From JALYOK01 sp963840785 (GTDB taxonomy: Bacteria; Pseudomonadota; Gammaproteobacteria; Burkholderiales; JALYOK01): a stretch of DNA of 64,000 bases. Positions within the stretch are counted from its first letter, which is position 1. The number at the start of each line of letters is the position of its first letter. Below the pieces are notes generated by a model. It was not told the origin of the DNA. It searched no databases and saw only the letters and a program-made list of their open reading frames with translations. Position numbers and translations under genes: made by a program. Where the stretch lies: contig CAWJAF010000005.1 of assembly GCA_963840785.1 (NCBI GenBank), forward strand, positions 137,338 to 201,337. Direction: 5' to 3'. Below, one piece after another: positions 8,968 to 19,382 of this stretch.

Positions 8968-9109
8968 GCTTCGAGTTTTGTCCGGTAAGGAAGTCTGCCA
9001 AATTCTTGAGGGAAATGGATTCAACGAAGTGCGTCGTCGCGGTAGCCATGTCGTGATGCAACGAAAACTACCCAACACTTCCATCACAGTCCCTGTCCCA
9101 AATAGCTAA
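8960..9109 (+). pseudogene. hicA: HicA-type toxin, C-terminally truncated
   Basis: A 49-codon frame from a TTG that overlaps the hicB stop. 'LSGKEVCQILEGNGF', 'RRRGSHVVMQRK' and 'ITVPVPN' are HicA double-stranded RNA-binding motifs, including the catalytic His in GSH. The frame stops straight after the conserved 'VPN', where family members continue for about 20 more residues. It is too short to be listed by simple ORF callers. The missing C-terminal helix suggests an inactive toxin. Confidence 0.75.
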
Positions 9110-9171
9110 AGCGGCGCAACTTTTATAGAAAAATTACATCATTTGTAACGTCAGACGAGGTCTTGGCTAAA

Positions 9172-9340
9172 TAGCTGGTGGGCAAACGATAAAACTGTTT
9201 GCCCACCCTACACTTAACAATTTAACGCTGCCTGGAGAGCGCGCCCTACAAATTTTGTTTGGTGCCGGCTTGAGAGCCGCTCCCCGCCTTGATTCTGGAG
9301 CAATGTGGCCGGAGAGCCTTATCCCATAAGGCTCTCAGCT
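9172..9340. repeat. R1 repeat, copy C (complete)
   Basis: This is the best-preserved copy. Hairpin 1 is GTGGGCAAACG...TGTTTGCCCAC near 9178. A tail 'ACTTAACAATTTAACGC' and a spacer follow. Hairpin 2 is GAGAGCCTTAT (9312-9322) with ATAAGGCTCTC (9326-9336), a perfect 11-base stem. The element ends about 75 bases before the tumE promoter. Confidence 0.8.
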
Positions 9341-9411
9341 CGCATCCGCGCGAGGTGCTTCGCTCCGCGCAGATTGTTTGCAATGATCCACGGCGTCTGG
9401 CTATATCCGTT

Positions 9412-9432
9412 ATATGGCGTATAATGCCATAT
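9412..9432 (+). promoter_or_regulatory. operator and -10 box abutting the tumE start codon
   Basis: ATATGGC (9412-9418) and GCCATAT (9426-9432) are perfect inverted arms. The 7-base spacer contributes TATAAT (9420-9425), a consensus -10 box. The ATG starts at 9433, so initiation about seven bases after the -10 box would give a leaderless mRNA. Confidence 0.6.
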
Positions 9433-9729
9433 ATGAAAGCGACACTGATACTGCACGAAAAATTGGTGTTGCCGGATAATTCGATCATCGAAATCGTCAT
9501 TTGGAAATTGCCGAAAGCAACGCGCGACCGACCACATGGTTTGAAATATCGACTTTTCTTCGGCAGTCCAATAGGAGAATGTTTGGTTCGATATGACAAT
9601 GAAACCGGGAAAGGCGATCACATTCATTATGGTGTTGAAGAGATCGAATACAAATTCGAGACCGTGCAGAAACTCCGATTAGATTTTTGGCATGACGTAA
9701 AAAGGATGGTTGGTTATGAAAGAGAATAA
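9433..9729 (+). CDS. TumE-family toxin (DUF6516)
   Basis: A 98-aa protein beginning MKATLILHEKLVLPDNSIIE and continuing 'VIWKLPKATRDRPHGLKYR', 'RYDNETGKGDHIHY', the recognisable TumE/DUF6516 pattern with conserved KYR and GKGDH motifs. In this family the toxin gene precedes an HTH antitoxin, as here. I place the start at the ATG at 9433 because an operator with a consensus -10 box ends at the base before it; the frame stays open further upstream but through the repeat. Molecular activity of TumE is not known to me in detail. Confidence 0.8.
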   Translation: MKATLILHEKLVLPDNSIIEIVIWKLPKATRDRPHGLKYRLFFGSPIGECLVRYDNETGKGDHIHYGVEEIEYKFETVQKLRLDFWHDVKRMVGYERE

Positions 9730-10081
9730 GACAATTCAAATTGGCGTGGGTAACATAAAAGAATCACTCGATCGGTTTGAGGCCGTTTGGGAGAAAGCCG
9801 CGTCAGGCAAGAAAGTCCAGCCGAGTGAAAGACTAACATTCGCAAGCCTACCTCTTCTTACTTCGACGCTAACGCCGGCACGTTGGACACTGCTAGAAAC
9901 TTTGCGTCGCGAGGGCGAGCTTACAATTTATGATCTCGCGAAAAAATTGAACCGCCATTATAAAAATGTGCATTCGGATGTCAGTCGCCTCAGTGGGCTG
10001 GGGTTAATTGAAAAAAACAACGATGAAAAAGTATTTGTTCCTTGGGATTTAATTTCTGCGGAGTTTCGATTGGCGGCATGA
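9716..10081 (+). CDS. HTH antitoxin partner of TumE (TumA-like)
   Basis: A 121-aa protein. The first half is an acidic linker ('NIKESLDRFEAVWEKAASG'). The second half is a winged-helix domain: 'LTPARWTLLETLRREGELT', 'IYDLAKKLNRHYKNVHSDVS' and 'RLSGLGLIEKN'. It is translationally coupled to the toxin, with a 14-base overlap. The ATG at 9716 has an AAGGA ribosome binding site at about 9702. It probably represses the palindrome at 9412-9432. Confidence 0.8.
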   Translation: MKENKTIQIGVGNIKESLDRFEAVWEKAASGKKVQPSERLTFASLPLLTSTLTPARWTLLETLRREGELTIYDLAKKLNRHYKNVHSDVSRLSGLGLIEKNNDEKVFVPWDLISAEFRLAA

Positions 10082-10242
10082 TATGAATTAGCCAAGTAGA
10101 ATGGGCACGCGGTCAGTGCCCACGTATGCGGCCAGTATGTGTCAGTAAACTGTGCGCGTGTGCGTTAGTCGCGTCGGCTCGGTCGCCCGCGAGTCAGATG
10201 CTAAACTCTTGGCCTATTCAATAGTTGATCGCGTGACCCATC

Positions 10243-10465
10243 ATGGAAAGTATCATTACGCTTCATATCGAAAAACTGCCCGAGGGCGTGTATCTCGCAA
10301 CTTCCGACGACATTCAAGGTTTGGTCGCCCAAGGTCGCACCATTCAAGAAACATTGGAGATCGCGCGTGATGTCGCGAAAAAGCTTCTCGAAGCGCGACA
10401 ATTCGTCTCTCACGCTCGCTCCGCCAGACAATTCATTTGACTTCCCGTTGATCGTCAATGCGTAA
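10243..10465 (+). pseudogene. hicB: HicB-type antitoxin, frameshifted
   Basis: It starts MESIITLHIEKLPEGVYLA, with 'SDDIQGLVAQGRTI' and 'ETLEIARDVAKKLL', a DUF1902/HicB pattern. After about base 10387 the open frame drifts. Removing one base restores the expected C-terminus 'NSFDFPLIVNA' and a TAA at 10463 that overlaps the next ATG (TAATG). The reconstructed length is 73 aa. The preceding 160 bases contain no recognisable gene. Confidence 0.75.
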
Positions 10466-10689
10466 TGGGGCGGCTTGCTGGATTTAAGTACCGTGAGATA
10501 GTTAAACGCCTGAAAAAACTCGGCTTTGAATTCGATTGGTAAGCCGCAGGAAGTCATGAAATTTGGTACAACGCGTCAACCCATCGCTATACCACCATCC
10601 CCAACCATCCTGGTGATATGCCTGAAGGTACATTGCGGGCGATCTTGAAACAAACTGATATTGCAGTAGATGAATTTCTCGACGCATGA
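10465..10689 (+). pseudogene. hicA: HicA-type toxin with internal stop codon
   Basis: The frame 10465-10689 reads 'YREIVKRLKKLGFEFDW', then TAA (10540-10542), then 'AAGSHEIWYNASTHRYTTIP', 'NHPGDMPEGTLRAILKQ'. This is HicA with its catalytic His in GSH. The usual residue at the stop is Gln (CAA to TAA). With its frameshifted hicB partner this module looks dead. A substitution nonsense is less easily blamed on indel-type consensus error than the other breaks in the window. Confidence 0.8.
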
Positions 10690-10806
10690 ATCACTTGGCT
10701 TGCAGCAAAAAATCAAACGAACCTAGTCACGACAACTGATTTTAGTGATTTTGAAACGTATCGACTTGCGAATAGGAAAACATTTAAGAATTTGATTGAG
10801 CGCTGA
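10690..10806 (+). pseudogene. 3' relic of a PIN toxin gene
   Basis: About 115 bases match the 3' end of the intact PIN toxin at 7495-7607. The encoded trace is 'AAKNQTNLVTTTDFSDFETY', then 'RLANRKTFKNLIER', including the last catalytic Asp region. No start or N-terminal half is present. It directly abuts R1 copy D. Confidence 0.85.
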
Positions 10807-10945
10807 TAATTGACCGCGTGGGCAAACGACAAAACTGATTGCCCACCCGACATTTTTTCGTAACGCGGCGTGAGAGGCGCTCCCCTCTTTGATTCCGGCA
10901 GCATTTGGTTGAAAACCCTTATCCAATAACGCTTCTGGCTTGGTT
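10806..10945. repeat. R1 repeat, copy D
   Basis: GACCGCGTGGGCAAACG...GATTGCCCACCC forms hairpin 1. The tail has 'TTGATTCCGGCAGCA', and a degenerate hairpin 2 is ACCCTTATCCAATAACGC. The following 135 bases up to the vapC stop show no recognisable gene. Confidence 0.7.
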
Positions 10946-11080
10946 GCTTATTTTGATTCGTGAGACGGGGCAATACGAGACCGGCGACAATTAATGCGGT
11001 TTGGCCGGTGTTGCAGTTTTGGTTTGGTTAAAGAATTGCCGTGCGATAAATTAGCGCAGCGAATCCTGTGTTTTCTTAAT

Positions 11081-11485
11081 CTACGCGATCGTCCAATCCT
11101 CCAACCGCAAGCCATCGGGCACCAAACTGAATACGCGGTCACGCGTGACTAAGATGGCATCGAGTGCTTTGGCGTGGGCGGCGATCATCATATCCAGCGG
11201 CGCCAGGACGATGCCGGCGGCCTCGCACGATGCGCGCAAATTGCCGTAAACGACGCTCACATCTGGTGTCCACGGCAGCACCGTTACGCGCACTAAGAAT
11301 TCCCGCACGCGGGTCTTCAGCCCTTCGGGATAACCGCGCTTTGCTACACCGTACAGCAACTCCGCTTGCGTCACCACGGACACTGCTACTTCCTGCATCG
11401 GCACGCTCCGAAGGCGTTTACGTACAATTAGTAGATCGCCTTTAATCACATGACTGGCGATATTGGTATCGAGTAAGTAAATCAC
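11081..11485 (-). CDS. vapC: VapC-type PIN toxin
   Basis: A 134-aa PIN ribonuclease. 'IYLLDTNIASHVIKG' holds the first catalytic Asp, 'VTQAELLYGVAKRG' the Glu, 'PLDMMIAAHAKALDAILVTRD' (split: PLDMMIAAHA, then ILVTRDRVF) the remaining Asps, and the ending 'DGLRLEDWT' is the classic VapC close. I choose the GTG at 11485, which overlaps the antitoxin stop as GTGA; longer in-frame starts would run through the antitoxin gene. VapC toxins cleave initiator tRNA or rRNA. Confidence 0.9.
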   Translation of the reverse strand: MIYLLDTNIASHVIKGDLLIVRKRLRSVPMQEVAVSVVTQAELLYGVAKRGYPEGLKTRVREFLVRVTVLPWTPDVSVVYGNLRASCEAAGIVLAPLDMMIAAHAKALDAILVTRDRVFSLVPDGLRLEDWTIA

Positions 11486-11742
11486 GGGGCATGGTCCGAA
11501 AACGGATCCCGATCTTGCGGGCCCTGATTGCGATCCGCTTCGTCCATGAAGTCGGCGGGCACTTGGGTCGTCGCGTCGAGTGCGAAAAAGCCATCCCAAT
11601 TCTCCGGTCGGCGCGAAAGCACCACATCGCCTGTGCTGGGATCTCGGCGGATGTAGACCTCGTTACCCTCAAAGCGGTATTCCCGTGGTAAGCGCACCGC
11701 TTGACTACGCCCGGTGATAAAGATTTTAGCGGTATCGGCCAT
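11482..11742 (-). CDS. vapB: VapB/VagC-type antitoxin
   Basis: An 86-aa AbrB-like antitoxin. 'AKIFITGRSQAVRLPREYRF' is the VagC/VapB DNA-binding motif and 'DVVLSRRPENWDGFFAL' the toxin-binding segment. The ATG at 11742 fits the family start; an in-frame ATG ten codons earlier gives an atypical leader. It is coupled to vapC through a GTGA overlap. Confidence 0.9.
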   Translation of the reverse strand: MADTAKIFITGRSQAVRLPREYRFEGNEVYIRRDPSTGDVVLSRRPENWDGFFALDATTQVPADFMDEADRNQGPQDRDPFSDHAP

Positions 11743-11759
11743 GCTAACCCCCGAACAAT

Positions 11760-11815
11760 AAATAGATATCAAAGTATATATTTATTATTAATATATATCA
11801 AGAGATATACCAAAT
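11760..11815. promoter_or_regulatory. AT-rich promoter/operator region of vapBC
   Basis: A strikingly AT-rich stretch with overlapping GATATC and ATATAT blocks lies just upstream of vapB and probably contains its promoter and the VapBC operator. No single clean palindrome stands out. Confidence 0.35.
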
Positions 11816-11962
11816 GCGCGAATGTAGCACGTCGTTCAAAAACCTATGACTATCTCGGCAAGATTAGATCGTTGGTCTTGTTGCCAATTTGGACCACGTA
11901 TAGGTCGGACGCGGCGAACAGCCGAAAGGGTTGGGACGCAGTGGGTGCCCTATACTGCAATG

Positions 11963-12105
11963 ATTAATAACTGACCGCGTGGCAAACGATAAAACTGTTT
12001 GGACTTCCTACTCTTAACAATTTAGCGTTGCCCGGAGAGCCTTCCCCTTGCTTGATTGTGGCAACACATGGCTGGAGAACCTTATCCGATAAGGCTCCTG
12101 GCTCG
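11963..12105. repeat. R1 repeat, copy E
   Basis: TGACCGCGTGGCAAACG...TGTTTGG (hairpin 1, one arm decayed), the tail 'CTTAACAATTTAGCGTTGCC', and hairpin 2 ACCTTATCCGATAAGGCT. The rest of 11816-12154 shows no gene. Confidence 0.7.
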
Positions 12106-12154
12106 GGCCTTATTTCTATTTGAGTTCTTGTGCGGCGGATCAATCCCACGGAAT

Positions 12155-12562
12155 TTAAAGCATCTTCAATGCAAGCCGCGGCACACGCCGAAATGTCGCA
12201 TCGTTAGTCAGAAAAATATGTTCGACATTGAGCGAAAGACAGCTAGCCGCTTGAATCGCATCCGGTGTGCGCAAACCAAACTGCGCGCGAATGCGCGTCG
12301 CGCCTTCAATGACGTTGGCGTCGAGTTCGACAGTGTGCAGGTCAGGCGAGGCGAACAGTGCATCGTAGCGTCGCGCCAGATCTTCATCACCATCGCGTAG
12401 CGGCTGAACGCGGCATTCCAAGTAACTCAAGCGGCTAACGGCGAGTTGCAATCTGGCGTGCTTGCGCCTAAGGTCGGCGAGGAGTTTGACGACGCGAGCG
12501 TTCCAAGGAGCAACTTCCTCGACGCGATAGATCAATGCGCAAGCGTCAAGAAATAAGATCAC
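12155..12562 (-). CDS. PIN-domain toxin (VapC-like)
   Basis: A 135-aa PIN toxin. 'VILFLDACALIYRVEE' holds the first Asp, 'VSRLSYLECRV' the Glu, 'RTPDAIQAASCL' and 'FLTNDATFRRV' the others, and it ends in the typical hydrophobic strand. I choose the GTG at 12562, which gives the same GTGA stop/start overlap as the vapBC pair at 11482. A relic of this exact junction is present at 6820-6895. Confidence 0.85.
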   Translation of the reverse strand: MILFLDACALIYRVEEVAPWNARVVKLLADLRRKHARLQLAVSRLSYLECRVQPLRDGDEDLARRYDALFASPDLHTVELDANVIEGATRIRAQFGLRTPDAIQAASCLSLNVEHIFLTNDATFRRVPRLALKML

Positions 12563-12834
12563 CGCTTTTCCCAAGCATCCCGCTCTGATTTGATCCTCGC
12601 ATCAACTTTGCGACGGGAGATTTTTCCTTTTGCGGCTGGCGCAAGCAGGATATCCCAGGCGCTTGCTTGCGCGCGGCGCGCGCCACCCGAATTTAACCTC
12701 GCAAAATCTTCCTCTGATAAGGCGACACAGGCCGTGCGGCTGTTCTTGAGTATGTGCACGGGACCTTGATCGAGTAACTCTTCGACGGCGATAATGCCGC
12801 GACGCTTGATTTCGCTGGATGAGAGGGTGCGCAT
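12559..12834 (-). CDS. Phd/YefM-like antitoxin
   Basis: A 91-aa protein: 'LSSSEIKRRGIIAVEELLDQ', 'GPVHILKNSRTACVALSEED' and 'FARL' follow the Phd/YefM pattern (a beta-strand DNA-binding N-terminus and a flexible toxin-binding C-terminus). It overlaps the downstream PIN toxin by four bases. The 303-base gap upstream, 12835-13137, contains its promoter and otherwise nothing I can identify. Confidence 0.75.
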   Translation of the reverse strand: MRTLSSSEIKRRGIIAVEELLDQGPVHILKNSRTACVALSEEDFARLNSGGARRAQASAWDILLAPAAKGKISRRKVDARIKSERDAWEKR

Positions 12835-13137
12835 AGTGTTTTAGTCGATACTAAATAAAGTACTGATTGTAGCACTGACGTCAAAGCACCACGGACATCA
12901 TTTTCTAACAACAAGCTCAGTGTTTAGGCAAATCGAAACGAACTATTCGACAATAAATTTCGTTTCCTTACGGCCGATAATCCCACGCACTTCTTACAAT
13001 ATTCTCGCAAGCCTACTACTTTCTGGTTAGGCCGTTTGCGCAGCCAAATTACTACGTTTGACGTATGTCCTTAATCCTTGAATCCATCAAGAATCGAATT
13101 GCTGCGTTTTTGCCGCCAACGACTCAAGGAGAGATAT

Positions 13138-14589
13138 ATGAACGATCCAATTTTGTATTGGAATGGAATTGCATTGGAAGCCAATCGCCGAGATTTTTCT
13201 GAGCTTCCAAACCCTGCACCCGCACCGCCTACGCCTCCTGCGCATGAACAAGGCGGGCCTACGCTTAGCTCGCGCGCGCTCGCAATTGTGCATCTTGCCA
13301 TGTATGACGCCTACTTTGCCGTTGTGGGTGCGAATGCCGCGCCAGCACCATTCGCTGGTTTCTATCTGCCCGGCCTCGTTGCTCCAGTAAACGCCGTTGC
13401 GGAGATCGCCGTGGCCGGTGCTGCCGAGGAGGCCCTCAGCAAGCTGTATCCCAAACAAGCTACCGCAAACATCTTTAGCGCGGCCTATACCAGCCGTGGG
13501 TTTCCGGCAGGCCCGGTGACCACTGCCTCGCGCAATTTCGGTAGGTCCGTTGCGACCGCTATTTTAGCTGACCGCAATTTGGATCCGACGCTTACGATAA
13601 ACAGCCCTGGATACATATTCGGACAGAATCCGGGCGCTCATCGAGTCGACCCGGACAATTCCACCCAAGGTTTTCATGGTGCATTTTACGGCGCGCAGTC
13701 GAAATGCTTTGCAGTGACGCAGCGTCATCAACTCGATCCCTATCCCGCGCTGAGTACGGGCGCGTATCAGCAAGCCGCTAAGGAGGTTCGCGAGAAAGGT
13801 ATCTCGCATGAATTGATGGGTACATTGCCGCCAGGCGCATTCGGACGCACGCCCGATGAGACAGCGATCGGCTTATTTTGGGCCTACGATGGCGCGAATG
13901 GTCTGGGCACGCCACCAAGATTCTACAATCAAATGGTTCGTGAAGTTGCAAAAGCCCAAGGCAATTCCGTCGCGGAAAACGCTTGCCTGTTTGCGATCGT
14001 CAACGTTGCGATGGGAGATGCAGGTATTTTGGCGTGGCAAGAGAAGTATCGTTACAAGTTTTGGCGGCCCGTAGTTGGCATTCGTGAGGATGCGCCATGC
14101 ATGGGCCCACTAGGTTCAGGTGGTGCGTCACTTTCACCCAACTGCGATCCGAATTGGTTGCCGCTTGGCGCGCCAAACACAAACACACTGAAGAAAAACG
14201 TTACACCAAATTTTCCCGCCTATCCTTCAGGCCATGCGACGTTCGGTGCTGCGGCGTTTCAAGTGACTCGGCGTTTTTACAACAAAATTCAGCGTGGGCC
14301 TGATGATCTTTGCGACCAATTGGAGTTCGTTTCTGAAGAGATGAATGGAATTAACACAGACAACAAGGGTGCGATTCGACCGCGACATGTGCGAACTTTC
14401 CCGGATGGCTTATGGGGTGCCATCGAAGAGAATGGACGCTCGCGAGTTTACTTGGGCGTGCATTGGATATTCGATGCCTTTGCTGCAAACGATGCCGGTC
14501 GCTATAACCGGAATATCGGTGGCGTCCCACTTGGCCTCGCCATTGCAGACGATATCTATGCCACGGGTTTAACTAAATCTACGGTTTAA
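13138..14589 (+). CDS. vanadium-dependent haloperoxidase
   Basis: A 483-aa enzyme starting at the ATG at 13138, behind an AAGGAG ribosome binding site; an in-frame start 20 codons earlier has none. It carries all vanadate-binding residues of vanadium chloroperoxidases: Lys303 and Arg310 (KYRYKFWRP), Ser364, Gly365 and the acid-base His366 (PSGHATFG), Arg436 and His442 (SRVYLGVH). The enzyme would oxidise halides with H2O2 to hypohalous acid. I see no signal peptide, so it may be cytoplasmic. It stands alone, with a terminator downstream. The related acid phosphatase fold is the main alternative, but spacing and context fit haloperoxidase better. Confidence 0.9.
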   Translation: MNDPILYWNGIALEANRRDFSELPNPAPAPPTPPAHEQGGPTLSSRALAIVHLAMYDAYFAVVGANAAPAPFAGFYLPGLVAPVNAVAEIAVAGAAEEALSKLYPKQATANIFSAAYTSRGFPAGPVTTASRNFGRSVATAILADRNLDPTLTINSPGYIFGQNPGAHRVDPDNSTQGFHGAFYGAQSKCFAVTQRHQLDPYPALSTGAYQQAAKEVREKGISHELMGTLPPGAFGRTPDETAIGLFWAYDGANGLGTPPRFYNQMVREVAKAQGNSVAENACLFAIVNVAMGDAGILAWQEKYRYKFWRPVVGIREDAPCMGPLGSGGASLSPNCDPNWLPLGAPNTNTLKKNVTPNFPAYPSGHATFGAAAFQVTRRFYNKIQRGPDDLCDQLEFVSEEMNGINTDNKGAIRPRHVRTFPDGLWGAIEENGRSRVYLGVHWIFDAFAANDAGRYNRNIGGVPLGLAIADDIYATGLTKSTV

Positions 14590-14605
14590 TGTATTGTCTT
14601 GGCAT

Positions 14606-14637
14606 AACCCGCCTTCACAGGAAGGCGGGGTTTCGGT
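14606..14637 (+). terminator. hairpin terminator after the haloperoxidase gene
   Basis: CCCGCCTTC-ACAG-GAAGGCGGG is a perfect stem followed by a short T-rich run, 17 bases after the stop codon. The T tract is weak. Confidence 0.6.
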
Positions 14638-14704
14638 TGTCGAAAATCCTCGAAATTCTTTGTACAAATAGATTACGCCAACAGAACTAGCAGGCTCTGG
14701 CGCG

Positions 14705-14733
14705 TTGCCCTTGTTTGGCGTTTAGGGTAGAAT
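14705..14733 (+). promoter_or_regulatory. sigma70-type promoter of the carAB leader
   Basis: TTGCCC (14705-14710), a 17-base spacer, then TAGAAT (14728-14733). The predicted start is near 14740, only about ten bases before an intrinsic terminator. Confidence 0.6.
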
Positions 14734-14748
14734 TCAATAAATAAGAAG

Positions 14749-14782
14749 ACGGGAAGGGCCAAGAGGCCTTTCCCGTTTTTTT
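14749..14782 (+). terminator. leader terminator (possible attenuator) before carA
   Basis: ACGGGAAGGGCC-AAGA-GGCCTTTCCCGT (one wobble pair) followed by seven Ts is a strong intrinsic terminator. It lies between the promoter at 14705 and carA at 14851, so it must be read through for carAB expression unless a second promoter exists downstream. Confidence 0.75.
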
Positions 14783-14850
14783 GCGTACTGAGTTTTTGCC
14801 CCGATATCCAATAACAATACGTCTTTCGGGGTCTTGCTTCGGAGCCTTAC

Positions 14851-16009
14851 ATGACCTTGCAACACGAGCCCGCCGTTCTAGTTCTTGCTGACGGCTCGAT
14901 TTTTCACGGCGCTTCGATTGGCGCCGTAGGTCATTCCGTTGGCGAAGTGGTTTTTAATACCGCCATGACGGGTTACCAAGAAATTTTGACAGATCCGTCT
15001 TATTGCGGGCAGATCGTCACACTCACCTATCCCCATATTGGCAACACCGGCATTAATAGAGAAGACGTCGAATCCCACCGCATTTTCGCAGCGGGTTTGG
15101 TGATTCGCGATTTGCCGCGTTTGTTGAGCAATTTTCGTAGCGAACAAGATTTATCATCTTATTTGCGCGCAGGCGAAGTTGTCGGCATTTCGGATATCGA
15201 TACGCGGCGATTGACGCGCATCCTGCGAGAAAAAGGCGCTCAAAGTGGTTGCATCATGGCGGGCAAAATCGATCTGGACGAAGCGTTGAAGCTCGCGCGC
15301 GGATTCCCAGGATTAGCCGGCATGGATCTCGCGAAAGTGGTGAGCTGCAATCAAGCCATTCGACTGGAAAGAAGGCGTGTGGGAGTTGGGCGTTGGCTTC
15401 AAAGCCCGCGTTGACGGGGTGGCCTCGGGCCACGCGCCTCTCCACGTGGTCGCTTACGATTACGGCGTGAAAAATAATATCCTGCGCATGTTGGCGGAGC
15501 GTGGTTGTCGGCTGACGGTCGTGCCTGCGCAAACGCCGGCCGTGAGCGTGCTTTCGCTCAAACCCGATGGCGTGTTTTTGTCCAACGGCCCCGGCGATCC
15601 TGAGCCTTGCGATTACGCCATCAAAGCGATTCAAGAAATTGTCGCGACGAACACGCCGACATTTGGTATCTGCCTCGGCCATCAATTGCTCGGCCTCGCT
15701 TCCGGCGCAAAAACCATCAAGATGAAATTCGGCCATCACGGCGCAAATCATCCGGTGCAGGATTTGGAAACAAAGCGCGTGTTCATCACTAGCCAAAACC
15801 ACGGCTTCGCGGTCGATGAAAAAACCTTGCCAAGCAATATTCGCGCGACGCATCGCTCGTTGTTTGATGGCAGCTTGCAAGGCATCGAGCGAACCGATGT
15901 GCCGGCGTTTAGTTTTCAAGGCCATCCGGAGGCAAGCCCTGGGCCGCACGAAGTCGGTTATTTGTTCGATCGGTTTGTGAAGATGATGAGCCCCAGTGCA
16001 AGGAAGTAG
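14851..16009 (+). CDS. carA: carbamoyl-phosphate synthase small subunit (one frameshift)
   Basis: The glutaminase subunit supplies ammonia to CarB for arginine and pyrimidine synthesis. The N-terminal domain reads 'LVLADGSIFHGASIGA' and 'GEVVFNTAMTGYQEILTDPS'. The GATase domain has 'SNGPGDPE', the catalytic Cys in FGICLGHQ (bases 15671-15673), and the His/Glu pair in GHPEASPGP. The frame shifts at about 15350: dropping one base near 'TGCAATCAAG' joins 'VVSC' to 'KPFDWKEGVWEL'. The reconstructed length is 385 aa, normal for the family, so the shift is probably a consensus error. carB follows after a dRS3-like repeat. Confidence 0.9.
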
Positions 16010-16020
16010 TTTGTTTTGCC

Positions 16021-16095
16021 CGTCATCCCCGTGAAAGCGGGGATCCAGCGACGTTTTCGAAAAGACACTGGATTCCCGCTTTCGCGGGAATGACG
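16021..16095. repeat. dRS3-like inverted repeat pair between carA and carB
   Basis: Two copies of the unit GTCATTCCCGC-N-GCGGGAAT face each other about 30 bases apart (one arm reads CATCCCCGTGAAAGCGGGG). This is the same element as at 19896, 35236, 42826 and 45626. It lies inside the carAB operon and could form a large stem in the mRNA. Confidence 0.8.
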
Positions 16096-16140
16096 ATAGT
16101 GGATAAGTTGAATATTGAGTTTGAAATAATCAAAGAATAA

Positions 16141-19361
<3,221 letters not shown>

Positions 19362-19382
19362 TTTTAATTAAAAGGTAAGACC

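Noticed and set aside
5871..12105. Integron cassette array with R1 as attC sites
   Set aside because: Modules lie on both strands, no integrase is present, and although ACTTAAC fits one attC half-site, the partner GTTRRRY is not found at the right place.
15254..15949. 231-aa antisense frame opposite carA
   Set aside because: A typical GC-skew shadow; carA motifs on the plus strand explain the region.
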